DNA of 64,000 nucleotides from Rhodobacter sp. (GCA_027484145.1 JAIXUH010000027.1:62001-126000); one strand, 5' to 3'; shown: positions 24,880 through 33,607, numbered from the stretch's first letter. The notes: generated by a model not told the origin, from the sequence alone. Translations and numbers: made by a program.

Positions 24880-26142
24880 CTACCAGTCGCGGCGCTGCAA
24901 CCGGGCCATCTGATCCTGCAGGGCCGCAAACAACGGTGTCGGGTCGTCCTCCTTGCCCGCCAGATAGCGGTTCAGTGTCGCGGAATAGGCGTTCGATACA
25001 TAGATGTAGCTGCCCCGCAGCCGGGCATTCGGGCGGCTGGCAGCGGCTTGCAGGCCACCATAAACCACCTCGAAAAAGTCTGACACTGCCCGCACGTCCG
25101 GGTCAGCATAAAGGGCCGGGCGCGTCGGGTTCTGGCTTTGGAACAGGGCGCGCTGCAACTGTTCATCCTGACTGGTCATGTGCAACACCAGATCGGCGGC
25201 AATCTCGGCATGCTTGCTGTCCTTCGACACACCAAGATACCAGCCGCCGTGCACGCCCTGACCATCTCCCGCAGGCCCTGCCATCATCGAAGTGACGCCA
25301 ACCTTCCCCTTCAACGGGCTGTCTGCCTTTTGCGACGGCGCCCAGGCATAGGGCCAGTTTCGCATGAACAGCGCCTTGCCGTTCTGGAAGAACACCCGCG
25401 CCTGTTCGTTGTTCATCTCGACCACCGTCGGCGGGGTGATCGTGCCAAGCCAGCCTTTCACGCGCTGAAATGTCGCCATCGCTTCGGGCGAGTCGACCGC
25501 AACGGCACCACTTTCGTCAAGGATCAGCGGGCCACCCATTGCGGCAAGCCATTCCAGCGCGTTGCAGGTCAGCCCTTCGCCATTGGTCGCTTCGAACACA
25601 AAGCCCCAGAACTCGGGGTTTTCCTTGCGCTCGGCCTCTTGCACGCGGGCGGCCGTCGCCTCCAACTCATCCCATGTGCGCGGCACGGGCTCACCGTATT
25701 TCTCCAGCAGATCGGCGCGATAGTAGATCAGGCCAACGCCTGTCCACAAAGGCATGGCCTTCAGGCCCTCTTCGAAGGTCGCGTTCTCGATCAAGGTCTT
25801 GAAGTGGTCGGCCTCGGCCCCCGCCGACAGGGGGGCAAGGTCGATCAGGTATTGTTCGACGAAATTGATCCAGATGGCATCAACCATGACCACATCCAGC
25901 GGCTCGTCGTCTTTGGGTTGGGCAAGGGCCATCCGGAAGAAATCAAGCTGGTCATTGGTTTTCTTGGGCACCTGCACATAGCGCACCGTGTGGCCTGTCT
26001 TTTTCTCCCACCGCGCGACCGAGCTTTCGCAGATGTTGTTCTTTGACCCCACGGTGCCGCAGGACAGCACGATTTCCTCGGCAAAAGCAGCCCATGCCGA
26101 CAGGGTGGCGCAGGCAAAAAGCAGCAGACCAGAGCGGATCAT
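24880..26142 (-). CDS. Orphan extracellular solute-binding protein, family 1
   Basis: A 420-residue MalE/UgpB-type binding protein with signal peptide MIRSGLLLFACATLSAWAAFA. The mature part has the usual cluster B fold: NDQLDFFRMALAQP, LDVVMVDAIWINFVEQYLIDLAPL, MPLWTGVGLIYYRADLLEKYG, and GVTSMMAGPAGDGQGVHGGWYLGVSK in the C-terminal lobe. No permease or ATPase gene lies beside it. Its only operon partner is the caspase-FGE gene 40 bases upstream on the same strand. It may supply a distant transporter or act as a secreted sugar sensor. Confidence 0.82.
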   Translation of the reverse strand: MIRSGLLLFACATLSAWAAFAEEIVLSCGTVGSKNNICESSVARWEKKTGHTVRYVQVPKKTNDQLDFFRMALAQPKDDEPLDVVMVDAIWINFVEQYLIDLAPLSAGAEADHFKTLIENATFEEGLKAMPLWTGVGLIYYRADLLEKYGEPVPRTWDELEATAARVQEAERKENPEFWGFVFEATNGEGLTCNALEWLAAMGGPLILDESGAVAVDSPEAMATFQRVKGWLGTITPPTVVEMNNEQARVFFQNGKALFMRNWPYAWAPSQKADSPLKGKVGVTSMMAGPAGDGQGVHGGWYLGVSKDSKHAEIAADLVLHMTSQDEQLQRALFQSQNPTRPALYADPDVRAVSDFFEVVYGGLQAAASRPNARLRGSYIYVSNAYSATLNRYLAGKEDDPTPLFAALQDQMARLQRRDW

Positions 26143-26182
26143 CGTCAGTCTCCCTTTGGGCAGGGGCGGTCAGGGGCGGAGG

Positions 26183-28075
26183 TCATGGCTCGCGCGCCAC
26201 GCGAAAGCCGACGGTATCGGCGCGGTAATCAGGATGGTCCCAGTTGCGGTTCGAGGTGCGAAGCGCCGAAAGCGGGTCAGCCCAACTGCTGCCACGCATG
26301 CTGCGCCGTTCACACGTGCCGTCTTGCGGTGCAATCGCCCGCTGCTCTGCCACTTCTGGCGTGTCGGCATAGCAGTCTTGCGTCCATTCCCAGACATTGC
26401 CCAGCAGATGGTGCAGGCCAAAGGCATCCGGCTGCATCGACGCCGCCGGAAACACCCCGGCGCCAAGCGCATCGGTGCAGCTGAAGTTGCGCCAGCTGAA
26501 GGGTGAGCTGAGGTCGGCAATATTCACCACATCACAGACGCCAGAGCCTTCGAGAATGGCGTCGATATCGGTGTTGAAATGAAAGGCCTCAGCCAGATAC
26601 TCGAACTCCAGCTCTGACAGAAGACGATAGCTTTTGCCCGTCTTGGCGCTCAGCCATTCGGTATAGGCCTTGGCATCGTTCCAGCTGACGCAGACCACAG
26701 GCGCATCGGCTGCCTTGGCGACCGATGACTTGCGCGACCCCATAATGGGCAGCGTATCATCCTGCGCCGTTATCATGCAGGCGTCGGGCCAATCGTACCC
26801 GGTCTCCTTGACGAAGCGGTCAAAATCGCCACGCGTGGTTTCGGTCATGGCAACGGCAAAAGGCGCGGCGAGCGCCACCCGACGGGCCGGGCGTTCATCG
26901 GCCTGCGCGCGCTTTATCGTGTCGGGGGTGCCAAACAGGAATTCGGTGCCTTTGATATCCACCATCTCGGGGCATGTCTTGCAGTCCTGAAACGTGCCGC
27001 GCACCTCGGGCGGGGCAGGCGGCGCAAAGAAAGCGGCCAAGGCCAACTGACGGTCTTCCTCGGCCTTGCGCGCGGCTTCGGCGGCAAGGGCGGCACGTTC
27101 CTCGTCCGTGCGGGCGGCTTCTTCCGCAGCGCGCAAGGCAGCAATCTTTTCTCGGGCCTCTGGCACGAACCGGCTGTTGGGGTTGCGCGTGATGAACCGC
27201 TCAAACACGGCGGCATCGGTTGACCCCAGCACAAGTTCCCAATCATCCTCGTCCTGATTGGTCTGGGCCCCATCTTCCGGCGCGCCTTGTCGCAGCGTAA
27301 CCTCATCGACCAATGAGGAATGCTCCCACGGGACCTGTTTGCCTTCGGTCATGTCCAACACATCGCGGCGCACCTTGATCATCGTGCGGCTGATCGTGTC
27401 GCCAGGCGTGCCCAGATGGCGCGACAGGGCGGTGGTAAAGGGGCTGTTGGTGTTTGACACCCCATCCACCCGGTCAAGCGCCACGTTTCCCGGTGCCGCT
27501 GCAAAGGAAATCAGCGTATTGCTTTCCGCCGATACCCGCGCCAGCCCGCGTGTGGCCGAGGTCGCGCTGCGCGTGTCGCCATTCTCGAACGGGTTGTTGC
27601 GGCAGGCATCCAGAAAGATCAGCGCCGTCTTGGTCGTCTCGTTCAGGGTTTCGGTGACCTGATCCAGATCGATCGCCTCAAGGCTCAGAAACTCAACCGC
27701 GTCCAGCGTGGCATCGGTGGGGATCAGATAGTTGCTACCGTCGGCCTGCACACCATGGCCCGCATAAAAGAACAGCCCTGTTGTGGCCCCGTCCAACGCC
27801 TTGCGAAAGCCGCTGAGCGTGCGAACGAACTGACGGCGGTCAAGGTCAATGGCAAGCGTGACCTCGAATCCGATGGCGGTCAGCCGTTCAGCGATCAGCC
27901 GCGCATCGTTGGGGGCGTTTTGCAGCGGCGGAATATCGGTATAGGCACCGTTGCCGACCACCAGCGCAACCTTGCGCCCCTCACCCGCGGCCGGTTCGGT
28001 CTGCGCAAAGGGTGGGGTGGCTACGAAAAGGGCCATCACGACGACAAAAACAGTTAAAAAACCAACTCGGGTCAT
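26183..28075 (-). CDS. Secreted caspase (peptidase C14) fused to an FGE-sulfatase domain
   Basis: A 630-residue protein. After a signal peptide (VGFLTVFVVVMALFVATPPF) comes a metacaspase-like domain (about 34-260) with the catalytic dyad His107 (FYAGHGVQ) and Cys158 (FLDACRNNPF). A charged Ala/Glu-rich linker (about 310-345, AARTDEERAALAAEAARKAE) leads to a C-terminal SUMF1/FGE-sulfatase-like domain (about 395-628) ending RGSSWADPLSALRTSNRN...GFRVAREP. Formylglycine-generating cysteines are not evident, so that domain is probably a binding module. Similar caspase-SUMF1 proteins are widespread in Proteobacteria with unknown roles. The start at 28075 opens on the signal peptide; an ATG-like start at 28093 is less likely. 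Confidence 0.85.
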   Translation of the reverse strand: MTRVGFLTVFVVVMALFVATPPFAQTEPAAGEGRKVALVVGNGAYTDIPPLQNAPNDARLIAERLTAIGFEVTLAIDLDRRQFVRTLSGFRKALDGATTGLFFYAGHGVQADGSNYLIPTDATLDAVEFLSLEAIDLDQVTETLNETTKTALIFLDACRNNPFENGDTRSATSATRGLARVSAESNTLISFAAAPGNVALDRVDGVSNTNSPFTTALSRHLGTPGDTISRTMIKVRRDVLDMTEGKQVPWEHSSLVDEVTLRQGAPEDGAQTNQDEDDWELVLGSTDAAVFERFITRNPNSRFVPEAREKIAALRAAEEAARTDEERAALAAEAARKAEEDRQLALAAFFAPPAPPEVRGTFQDCKTCPEMVDIKGTEFLFGTPDTIKRAQADERPARRVALAAPFAVAMTETTRGDFDRFVKETGYDWPDACMITAQDDTLPIMGSRKSSVAKAADAPVVCVSWNDAKAYTEWLSAKTGKSYRLLSELEFEYLAEAFHFNTDIDAILEGSGVCDVVNIADLSSPFSWRNFSCTDALGAGVFPAASMQPDAFGLHHLLGNVWEWTQDCYADTPEVAEQRAIAPQDGTCERRSMRGSSWADPLSALRTSNRNWDHPDYRADTVGFRVAREP

Positions 28076-28234
28076 GGCAGAGCACCCCGTCAAACGCTGA
28101 TTGCGCCCGATGATGCGGCGCTGAAGGCAAGAATGTCAAACCAACCTAGCATTTCGTGACATGTTTGTTGCGAAATCTGCATGACGCATGGTAACGTATA
28201 TTTTATTGAATATCTTTCATTGGCGGATTCCAGC

Positions 28235-28462
28235 ATGAAGATACTTTCAACCCTCGCGCGTCGCTTGATTGTTGGCGCAACTTCTGCGATCACTGTGATC
28301 ACACTTGTTGGCTGTGTGCCGATTGAGGGCGAAAAGCCCAAGCTGTGCGACACGAAGGCCCAGCACTACAAATCCGAACGGTGCAAGATGGTGCAGCCCA
28401 AGACGCAGGCCGCCAAGCCCGAGGCCACCAAGGCGAAATCGCAGCGCCGGTCCAATTACTGA
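28235..28462 (+). CDS. Small lipoprotein, unknown function
   Basis: A 75-residue protein with a lipoprotein signal: basic N-terminus MKILSTLARRLIVG, hydrophobic core, and lipobox LVGC with the lipid-attachment Cys near residue 28. The mature part is short, Lys/Ala/Pro-rich (KTQAAKPEATKAKSQRR) with two further cysteines. The ATG at 28235 is chosen because it opens on the signal; an upstream in-frame ATG at 28181 adds an unlikely 18 residues. It is divergent from the caspase gene and 10 bases ahead of the glycan genes. Confidence 0.65.
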   Translation: MKILSTLARRLIVGATSAITVITLVGCVPIEGEKPKLCDTKAQHYKSERCKMVQPKTQAAKPEATKAKSQRRSNY

Positions 28463-28472
28463 CACCAAACTG

Positions 28473-28913
28473 ATGTCGCTGCCCCCCTTTGCTGACATGT
28501 TCAGGTTCGGGCGCGGTGCGGATGATGCGGATGTGGCCGATGGCACGGTATCCATCATCGGGCCGCGTGACCGTGCCATGTTCGTGCTGATGCTGGATGT
28601 TGCATCGGGCGAGGCGCTTCCTGCCGTGAAGAAACTGATGGCAAGGTTCCCGCGCCATCGTGTCGTCTTCGTGCACACCAAGCTTGATTTCCGCCCTTTC
28701 ATCGAGGCACACGCGATCTTTGAACGCCTGCCCTCGCTTGATGAGATCGCGCGGTTTGCGGATCTGCTGGATTGGCCCACCTATCTGGCAGACCGTCAGG
28801 CCCTGTTGTTCGCAAAATGGCGTCCGGATCGGGTCATCCGCTATGGTCCCGATCTGGAAGAATACGCCGCCCGCGTTGCCGCAGTATGTGCCGGGGCGCG
28901 CAATGCCAGCTGA
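28473..28913 (+). CDS. Protein of unknown function, glycosyltransferase-linked
   Basis: A 146-residue soluble protein starting MSLPPFADMFRFGRG. I recognise no family. Visible features are a hydrophobic strand (RAMFVLMLDVASGEALPAV), a strand with a histidine (HRVVFVHTKLDF) and a helical C-terminus (PDLEEYAARVAAVCAG), suggesting a small alpha/beta domain. Its 3' end overlaps the glycosyltransferase gene by 11 bases, so the two are coupled. It may be a partner or detached domain of that enzyme. Confidence 0.65.
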   Translation: MSLPPFADMFRFGRGADDADVADGTVSIIGPRDRAMFVLMLDVASGEALPAVKKLMARFPRHRVVFVHTKLDFRPFIEAHAIFERLPSLDEIARFADLLDWPTYLADRQALLFAKWRPDRVIRYGPDLEEYAARVAAVCAGARNAS

Positions 28914-31125
28914 TCTGGATGTAGTCTTTGTGCTGGACGCGCGGTTTGAAGGGGGCGTGTCAACGGCTGTCGCGGCCGAGCTGAAGGCCCTGTGCAACGA
29001 CACGACGCTTCGCATTGGCCTGTTGTTGGTCAAGGCCCATCTCTTGGGGGTCGCATGGCCGGTGCATCCGGCCATCCGCCGCTTTATCACCGAGGGCCGC
29101 GTCACCCTGCTGCGACCGGGTGACGACTGGACCTGCCAACTGGCCCTGATCCACCATCCGGTAACGTTCGAGAACCTGCCGCGCAGTGCGCTGCCGCTGC
29201 GTGCTGAACGTGCGTTGTTGATCTTGCATCACCCGATGTTCGATGGCGCGGGCCTTCGGCAATACGACCTTGATTCTGTGGCTGCCAATATCGTTGCCAC
29301 CCTGACCGATGATCTGCTGATTGCACCGGTCAGTCCGGTGGTCCGCAAGTCGCTGCGCCACCACCGGCCAAGGTTCGGGCGCATCGCCGATGAAGACTGG
29401 GTCAATCTGTTGGACCTGACGGAATGGCCGTTTGATCCGGGCCGCGCACCGCCCCACCCCGACCATATCGTCATCGGCCGCCATGCCCGGCCCGATCCGC
29501 TGAAATGGCCCGAAGACCGCGCGCAGGCCTTTGCTGCCCATCTGGCCGATGACCCGGCGGTCGAGGTGCGCATTCTTGGTGGCGGCGCGTTCTTGACCAC
29601 GCTTTACGGGCCGTCCCTGCCAGCCAACTGGGTGCAACTGCCGTTTGACCCCGAGGGTGTGCCAGAATTTCTGGGCGGGCTCGACTTCTTTGTGTTTTAC
29701 CATTCGACCGCATGGCTGGAGGCTTTTGGCCGCAATATCCTTGAGGCCCTCGCCTGCGGAATCGTCACGATCCTGCCGCCCGCCTTTGCGCAGACCTTTG
29801 GCCCCGCCGCCGTTTATGCCGATGCCGCCGACGTGCGCGCCACGATTGACCACTTTGTCGCCGACCCGCAAGCATGGCTGGCGCAACGCCGTAAGGCCCG
29901 CATGTGGGCGCAGGTGCACCATGCAGCAGGCCTTGCCCATGAACGGCTGAACACTTACGGCCTGCGTCGCAACACGGTTCCACCGCCCAGACCGGCGCGG
30001 CGCCGACAGCCCGTGCTGTTTTTGTCCACCAACGGCATCGGTGTGGGTCATCTGACACAGCAGATGGCCATAGCCGACCGTTTGCCCGCCGACCTGCAGC
30101 CTGTATTCGCCTCCATGAGCCTGTCGCTGGATGTGGCGCACAAGGCTGGTTACCCGGTGTTTTACCTGCCCCATCACAAGCACCTGAAGGCCGATCCTGA
30201 CCGCTGGAACACCGTCTTTGCGGAAGAGTTGTTTGACCTGATCCGCCATCTGCAACCCGTGATGCTGGCCTATGATGGCACGGCGGTCTTTGGCGGTCTG
30301 GCGAATGTCCTGGGTGAATTTCCCGACCTGATGACGCTGTGGGTGCGCCGCGCCCTGTGGCGCGATGTGCACCAGCCGTTTCTGGACCACGCCAACCTGT
30401 TCACCGCGGTGATCGAGCCGGGTGAACTGGCAGGAGAATTGGATCATGGGCCAACACGCGCGGAACGCCCCTTTGTTCATGTGACAGACCCGGTGCTGCA
30501 CATCGACCCCGTCGCCCGCATGCCCCGCGCCGAGGCGCGCGCGCATTATGGCCTGCACGACGGGCAAGTGGCAGTAGCGCTGCAATTGGGGTCCGGCGCG
30601 AATTATGAACTGCAGGATTTGCGCCGCGCCGTGGTCGAATGCTTGCTGGGCGACCCGGCGGTGCACATCCTTGAAATCGTCTCGCCCCTTGCCCCGATGC
30701 CCGATGCACTGACCGGGGCCGAGGGTCGCATGACGCAGTTGCGCGAATACCCCAGCTTCCGCTTCAGCCGCGCACTTGATGCCGCTGTCGGGGTGGCCGG
30801 GTACAACAGTTTTCACGAGCAGGTTCTGGGCGGTATCCCGACCCTTTTCGTGCCCAACGAAGCGCCGGAAATGGATAGCCAACTGACCCGCGCGCATTGG
30901 GCCGAGGTGAATGGTCTTGGTCTGTGTCTGCGGGCCCGTCACGCGGCCGGTGCCCTGACCCGGCAGGTTAACCGCCTGCTGGATGCCAGGTTCCGCGCCG
31001 CCTGCTGTCAACGCATGGCGCTGCTGCCCGCCGCCAATGGCGCGCGTGAGATTGCCGATTTCGTGGCCGACTATAGCGCCATGATCCGCACGGACCGCTG
31101 GCCAAAGGATGCTTACCCGCGATGA
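28903..31125 (+). CDS. Two-domain glycosyltransferase (GT4-like plus MurG-like GT28)
   Basis: A 740-residue cytoplasmic or peripheral membrane protein made of two GT-B modules. The N-terminal module (about 5-350) ends with the GT4-like donor-site string EAFGRNILEALACG (273-286). The C-terminal module (about 369-735) starts VLFLSTNGIGVGHLTQQMAIA, a MurG-like glycine-rich acceptor loop, and later has GVAGYNSFHEQVLGGIPTLFVPN-type donor-site residues (Gly-x-Asn-Ser-x-x-Glu). Both modules appear intact, so it could add two sugars in sequence. The ATG at 28903 overlaps the unknown gene; the stop overlaps the sulfotransferase start (ATGA). Confidence 0.78.
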   Translation: MPADLDVVFVLDARFEGGVSTAVAAELKALCNDTTLRIGLLLVKAHLLGVAWPVHPAIRRFITEGRVTLLRPGDDWTCQLALIHHPVTFENLPRSALPLRAERALLILHHPMFDGAGLRQYDLDSVAANIVATLTDDLLIAPVSPVVRKSLRHHRPRFGRIADEDWVNLLDLTEWPFDPGRAPPHPDHIVIGRHARPDPLKWPEDRAQAFAAHLADDPAVEVRILGGGAFLTTLYGPSLPANWVQLPFDPEGVPEFLGGLDFFVFYHSTAWLEAFGRNILEALACGIVTILPPAFAQTFGPAAVYADAADVRATIDHFVADPQAWLAQRRKARMWAQVHHAAGLAHERLNTYGLRRNTVPPPRPARRRQPVLFLSTNGIGVGHLTQQMAIADRLPADLQPVFASMSLSLDVAHKAGYPVFYLPHHKHLKADPDRWNTVFAEELFDLIRHLQPVMLAYDGTAVFGGLANVLGEFPDLMTLWVRRALWRDVHQPFLDHANLFTAVIEPGELAGELDHGPTRAERPFVHVTDPVLHIDPVARMPRAEARAHYGLHDGQVAVALQLGSGANYELQDLRRAVVECLLGDPAVHILEIVSPLAPMPDALTGAEGRMTQLREYPSFRFSRALDAAVGVAGYNSFHEQVLGGIPTLFVPNEAPEMDSQLTRAHWAEVNGLGLCLRARHAAGALTRQVNRLLDARFRAACCQRMALLPAANGAREIADFVADYSAMIRTDRWPKDAYPR

Positions 31126-32846
31126 TGCATGCGGATGCCCCAACGGACCGCCGCTTGCTGGTCGTTCTGGCCGGGCCGCGCAGTGGATCAAATTTTCTGT
31201 GTGACATGCTGGAAGGCTTGCCCGGCCTTATCGGGCTGTCCGAGGTGTTCAACCCGCGCGACATTTACGGGCTGAATCGCCATCCGGTTCTGCGCCAACG
31301 GCTACTTGACTGGTTCGGTTCTGCTGACGCCCTTTCGCATGCGTTCCGCATGACACCCGAACGGGCCATTGATGCCTTGATGGAGGTGTCGCAAGACTCG
31401 GCTTGGGTTCTGATCAAGGTCTGCCCCAACCAGATTCATGGCGCGGCCTTGCGGTCCATTCTGGCACGCCATGCCGCGGGGGCCGTGCTGTTGGTGCGGC
31501 GGCGGCTGGACCAGTTCATCTCGCTTGGCAAGGCCATGGCCAGCGATCAATGGCATAGTGCCCCCACCACTGACCTGCGCCCCCAGGTCGAGGTCGAGGC
31601 CTTTTTGCGCTGGACCAACATGATGGATGGCTGGATCACCCGCACGGCCGGGGCCTGCACGGCTGCCGGGGTTCCCGTGGTCAGCCTGCGCTATGACCGC
31701 GATCTTCTGGCCCCGGACCCCGACGCCCGCGCCCATGCGCTTGCGGCCCGTCTGGCCGTTCTGCCCTGTGGCTTTACGCCCGATACGATTCGCAAGACAT
31801 CGTTCTTTCGCCGTCAGGACAGCACAGCTGATGTGTTCGACCGGGTGGCCGATGGTCAGCACCTGCGCGAGGCATTGGTCCGGCATGACGTGCTGGACTT
31901 TGCCTTGGGTGAAATGCATACGCCGTTTGATCCGGTGGAACCGGGCCCGATGATGCGCCGCGATACAGTCGCAGTCGCACGCATGGGGGCCTTGTTGGGT
32001 GAGCGGCAATTTGGCTCGCTGCGCGAAATGCTGGGCGATGTCGGCCTTGGCCTAGAAGGGGACCCGCGCGTCCCGCGCCCTTTGCCTGACGTGCCACATG
32101 CCTTTCGCCGCGTGACCTTTATCTGCGGGCTGCACCGGTCGGGCACGACCTTGTTTCACGATGTTTTGGCCGCGCGCTATGATGTGGCGCATCTGCGGTG
32201 CCCCGATGTGCCGCGCAACGAAGGGCAGTTTCTGCAGGATGTGGCACCGCAGGAACGTGCTTTTGGTGGGCCGGGCAGCTTTGCCTTTCACGCGCCGATG
32301 TGCCCGCCAGCCGAGGCAGACCCGGAAAGGGCGCGCCAGCTTGGCGAACGCATGCTGCGGCAATGGGCAGGCTTTGCGACCGACCCGAACCACCCGCATC
32401 TGCTGGAAAAATCGCCGCCGAACCTGACGCGCATCGCGTGGCTACGCAGCCTGTTTCCGCAGGCGCGCTTCATCATCTTTGCGCGCGACCCGCGCGCCAC
32501 AGCCATGGCCACCCGCAAATGGCGGCCAATGCCGCTGGAGACGCTTTTGCTGCACTGGAACGCAGCGCATCTGGCCGCCCTGCGCGATCTGGACGATGAT
32601 TGTCTTGTTCTGACCTATGAGGCGTTTTGTGACGACCCCGCAGGTGTCGCGGCGCAAGCTGCCGCCTTTGCGGGCATGGCACTACGCCCGACCGAGTTAC
32701 AGCCGGCCCTGCCAGCCGTGGTCAACGCCAACCCCGCCTATCTGGCCAGATTTCCGGCGGACCTTGCCCTGACCCTGCCGTTCCGCACTTGGGAAGTGTT
32801 CGGCTATGACTTGCGTCTGGCCCAAGACCCTTTGCCCCAGCGCTGA
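31122..32846 (+). CDS. Tandem double sulfotransferase
   Basis: A 574-residue protein with two sulfotransferase-like units. Unit 1 (about 11-270) has a PAPS 5'-phosphosulfate loop AGPRSGSNFL (17-26) and a possible 3'-phosphate region VLLVRRRLDQFISLGKA (122-138), similar to Stf0-type enzymes. Unit 2 (about 330-565) has CGLHRSGTTL (335-344) and a good 3'-phosphate motif RFIIFARDPRATAMA (449-463), followed by LTYEAFCDDP. Sulfotransferases move sulfate from PAPS to sugars or other acceptors. Overlap with the double glycosyltransferase gene implies that the glycan made there is sulfated, perhaps at two positions. Distances between motifs look normal in each half. Confidence 0.82.
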   Translation: MMHADAPTDRRLLVVLAGPRSGSNFLCDMLEGLPGLIGLSEVFNPRDIYGLNRHPVLRQRLLDWFGSADALSHAFRMTPERAIDALMEVSQDSAWVLIKVCPNQIHGAALRSILARHAAGAVLLVRRRLDQFISLGKAMASDQWHSAPTTDLRPQVEVEAFLRWTNMMDGWITRTAGACTAAGVPVVSLRYDRDLLAPDPDARAHALAARLAVLPCGFTPDTIRKTSFFRRQDSTADVFDRVADGQHLREALVRHDVLDFALGEMHTPFDPVEPGPMMRRDTVAVARMGALLGERQFGSLREMLGDVGLGLEGDPRVPRPLPDVPHAFRRVTFICGLHRSGTTLFHDVLAARYDVAHLRCPDVPRNEGQFLQDVAPQERAFGGPGSFAFHAPMCPPAEADPERARQLGERMLRQWAGFATDPNHPHLLEKSPPNLTRIAWLRSLFPQARFIIFARDPRATAMATRKWRPMPLETLLLHWNAAHLAALRDLDDDCLVLTYEAFCDDPAGVAAQAAAFAGMALRPTELQPALPAVVNANPAYLARFPADLALTLPFRTWEVFGYDLRLAQDPLPQR

Positions 32847-32920
32847 CCGACCCTGCGGAAATGCACAGCCGTTAGCGCTCACCCAATCTTGGCGGGCTGG
32901 TGTTGCTGTGCTACGCCAAG

Positions 32921-33046
32921 GCGTTCTCAGGGCGGGGCGCAATTCCCCACCGGCGGTGAAAGCCCGCGAGCGCCTTTGGCAACAAAGGGTCAGCAGATCC
33001 GGTGAAACTCCGGGGCCGACGGTATAGTCCGGATGGAAGAGAACCG
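32921..33046 (+). promoter_or_regulatory. FMN riboswitch (RFN element)
   Basis: Conserved RFN strings are present in order: TCAGGGCGGGGCGCAATTCC, CACCGGCGGT, AGCCCGCGAGCG, GATCCGGTGAAACTCCGG, GGCCGACGGTATAGTCCGG and ATGGAAGAGAAC. The closing P1 helix is GTTCTC (32923-32928) with GAGAAC (33039-33044). It lies 80 bases upstream of ribH, which it would repress when FMN is abundant. The following segment (33050-33110) is GC-rich and can supply the expression platform. Confidence 0.95.
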
Positions 33047-33125
33047 TGTGCGGCAGGCCTCTTGCGGGGCCGGTCAAGCATGGCTCGTGCTCTGGGACCT
33101 GACGCAAACAACGGAAGGTTCCGCA

Positions 33126-33602
33126 ATGACGATCACACACTCCCCCCGTATCGCCTTTATCAAGGCGCGTTGGCACGCAGATATCGTGGACCGCGCCTAT
33201 GAAGGTTTTGTTGCCGAAGCAGCCAACCTGCTACCCGGTGCCACCATTGACGCCTTTGATGTGCCCGGCGCGTTCGAGATGCCGCTTCTGGCCCGCAAAC
33301 TTTCACAGACCGGCCGGTATGATGCCGTCGTGGCTGCGGCGCTTGTCGTCGACGGCGGCATTTACCGGCACGACTTTGTTGCAGGCGCTGTCGTTACCGG
33401 CCTGATGAATGTGCAGCTTGAAACCGGCGTGCCGGTGTTCTCGGTCTCGCTGACACCGCACAACTTTCAGCCCGTGCCGGTGATGATCGAGTTTTTCCGC
33501 GCGCATTTCGTCAAGAAAGGGGCCGAAGCCGCCGCCGCCGTGGCCCAGGTCTTGGCGCTGGATGCCGTACTGGCCAAAGGTGCACGCGCCGACGCCGCAT
33601 GA
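33126..33602 (+). CDS. ribH2: 6,7-dimethyl-8-ribityllumazine synthase, type II (RibH2)
   Basis: A 158-residue lumazine synthase, which condenses 5-amino-6-ribitylaminouracil with dihydroxybutanone phosphate in riboflavin synthesis. The pattern IAFIKARWHADIVD at the N-terminus and VVDGGIYRHDFVAGAV with His82 mark the type II, decameric group known from Brucella and Mesorhizobium rather than the icosahedral RibH1. GGAAGG lies about 10 bases before the ATG. No other rib gene is adjacent, so this is a stand-alone FMN-controlled unit; a RibH1 gene probably exists elsewhere. It converges with the GlpD-like gene five bases away. Confidence 0.92.
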   Translation: MTITHSPRIAFIKARWHADIVDRAYEGFVAEAANLLPGATIDAFDVPGAFEMPLLARKLSQTGRYDAVVAAALVVDGGIYRHDFVAGAVVTGLMNVQLETGVPVFSVSLTPHNFQPVPVMIEFFRAHFVKKGAEAAAAVAQVLALDAVLAKGARADAA

Positions 33603-33607
33603 TCTGA

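Noticed and set aside
26183-28075. Active formylglycine-generating sulfatase maturase next to sulfotransferases
   Set aside because: The FGE-like domain lacks evident catalytic cysteines, and no sulfatase gene is in the window.
28960-31191. 743-aa reading frame on the - strand
   Set aside because: Fully antisense to the glycosyltransferase gene; composition is Gln/His/Arg-rich shadow sequence with no motif or ribosome site.
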